This document shows positions 42,286 through 42,406 of a stretch of DNA of 42,406 bases, piece by piece. Below the pieces are notes generated by a model. It did not search any database, was not told the origin of the DNA, and saw only the letters and a program-made list of their open reading frames with translations. The stretch is from Rhodoferax sp. OV413. GTDB taxonomy: Bacteria; Pseudomonadota; Gammaproteobacteria; Pseudomonadales; Pseudohongiellaceae. The position numbers and the translations under genes were made by a program. Each line of letters opens with the position of its first letter. Position 1 is the stretch's first letter. The stretch covers positions 1 through 42,406 of the forward strand of contig CALQJO020000027.1 in NCBI GenBank assembly GCA_943330915.2, given 5' to 3'.

Positions 42286-42406
42286 TCATCTGCCCGTCAG
42301 CAACAGATTGACATTGCCATTAACACGATAACTCTGGATAAAAAGATAGATACTCAGGAATAACGCGCCACCAAAAAAAGCGCACACGCCCAGTAGCAAA
42401 CCAACT
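42286..42406 (-). CDS. C-terminus of a membrane protein (partial)
   Basis: The last 39 codons of a minus-strand gene that enters from the right edge. The translation VGLLLGVCAFFGGALFLSIY is a hydrophobic helix, then QSYRVNGNVNLLLTGR and a TGA. Too short to name. It ends 47 bp before the GrpB-GNAT start. Confidence 0.55.
   Translation of the reverse strand, partial: VGLLLGVCAFFGGALFLSIYLFIQSYRVNGNVNLLLTGR

Overview
This 42.4 kb window is chromosomal DNA of a gammaproteobacterium. The evidence is a glnE gene joined to a waaF-waaC-waaG-waaP lipopolysaccharide (LPS) inner-core operon, Uup, YaeQ, AspA, and a PBP1b gene overlapping a TPR lipoprotein in the way Pseudomonas mrcB sits beside lpoP. 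GC content looks moderate (mid-50s %). The many secreted peptidases, lipoproteins and a PadR/HAAS pair fit a free-living, probably aquatic, heterotroph. Genus cannot be assigned from sequence alone. Coding density is very high: no gene-free stretch exceeds about 225 bp, and I see no tRNA, rRNA, CRISPR array, transposase, integrase or phage gene.

Layout. (1) 1-6510, minus: glnE, waaF, waaC, waaG and the start of waaP, all joined by short start/stop overlaps. (2) 6641-8596, plus: uup. (3) 8635-10026, minus: ECF sigma factor, putative membrane anti-sigma factor and a YbjQ-family protein, overlapping each other. (4) 10224-16528: a DUF1295 membrane protein (plus), then on minus a secreted NHL propeller, and an M20 peptidase, DUF885 lipoprotein peptidase and GST-fold protein in one co-directional run. 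(5) 16663-18714, minus: a second ECF sigma factor / anti-sigma pair followed by a secreted DUF4097 repeat protein. (6) 18786-21142: yaeQ (plus) and aspA (minus), bracketed by two copies of a palindromic repeat with the core GGGGACGGAGAGATCA. (7) 21158-24042, plus: PBP1b and its likely lipoprotein activator. (8) 24103-28481, minus: a lipoprotein alpha/beta hydrolase, a GST, a DHFR-like reductase and a 724-residue EF-hand/membrane protein of unknown function. (9) 28590-30370: a seven-helix membrane LuxR-type regulator divergent from a DUF975-like membrane protein, with two matching dyads between them. (10) 30376-32789, minus: cyclase-family protein, TrmH-like methyltransferase, CBS-domain protein and a small secreted protein. 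(11) 32983-33854, plus: membrane protein plus HTH_34 regulator, ending at a strong bidirectional terminator. (12) 33943-40580, minus: a propeller lipoprotein, an acyl-CoA ligase / AbgT transporter pair, and a PadR / HAAS-membrane-protein pair with a repeated operator. (13) 40815 to the end, minus: a visibly AT-richer stretch with a membrane-anchored methyltransferase, a GrpB-GNAT fusion whose GrpB half is internally deleted, and the C-terminus of a membrane protein.

Much of the window concerns the envelope: LPS core sugar transfer, peptidoglycan synthesis by PBP1b with its activator, and several self-contained regulator/membrane-protein modules (two ECF/anti-sigma pairs, PadR/HAAS, HTH_34/membrane protein, membrane LuxR/DUF975). 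No complete unprecedented multi-gene system is evident. The best candidates for new biology are the membrane LuxR module with its paired dyads, the 724-residue EF-hand protein, the DUF4097 solenoid under an ECF factor, and the palindromic repeats with locally duplicated flanks.
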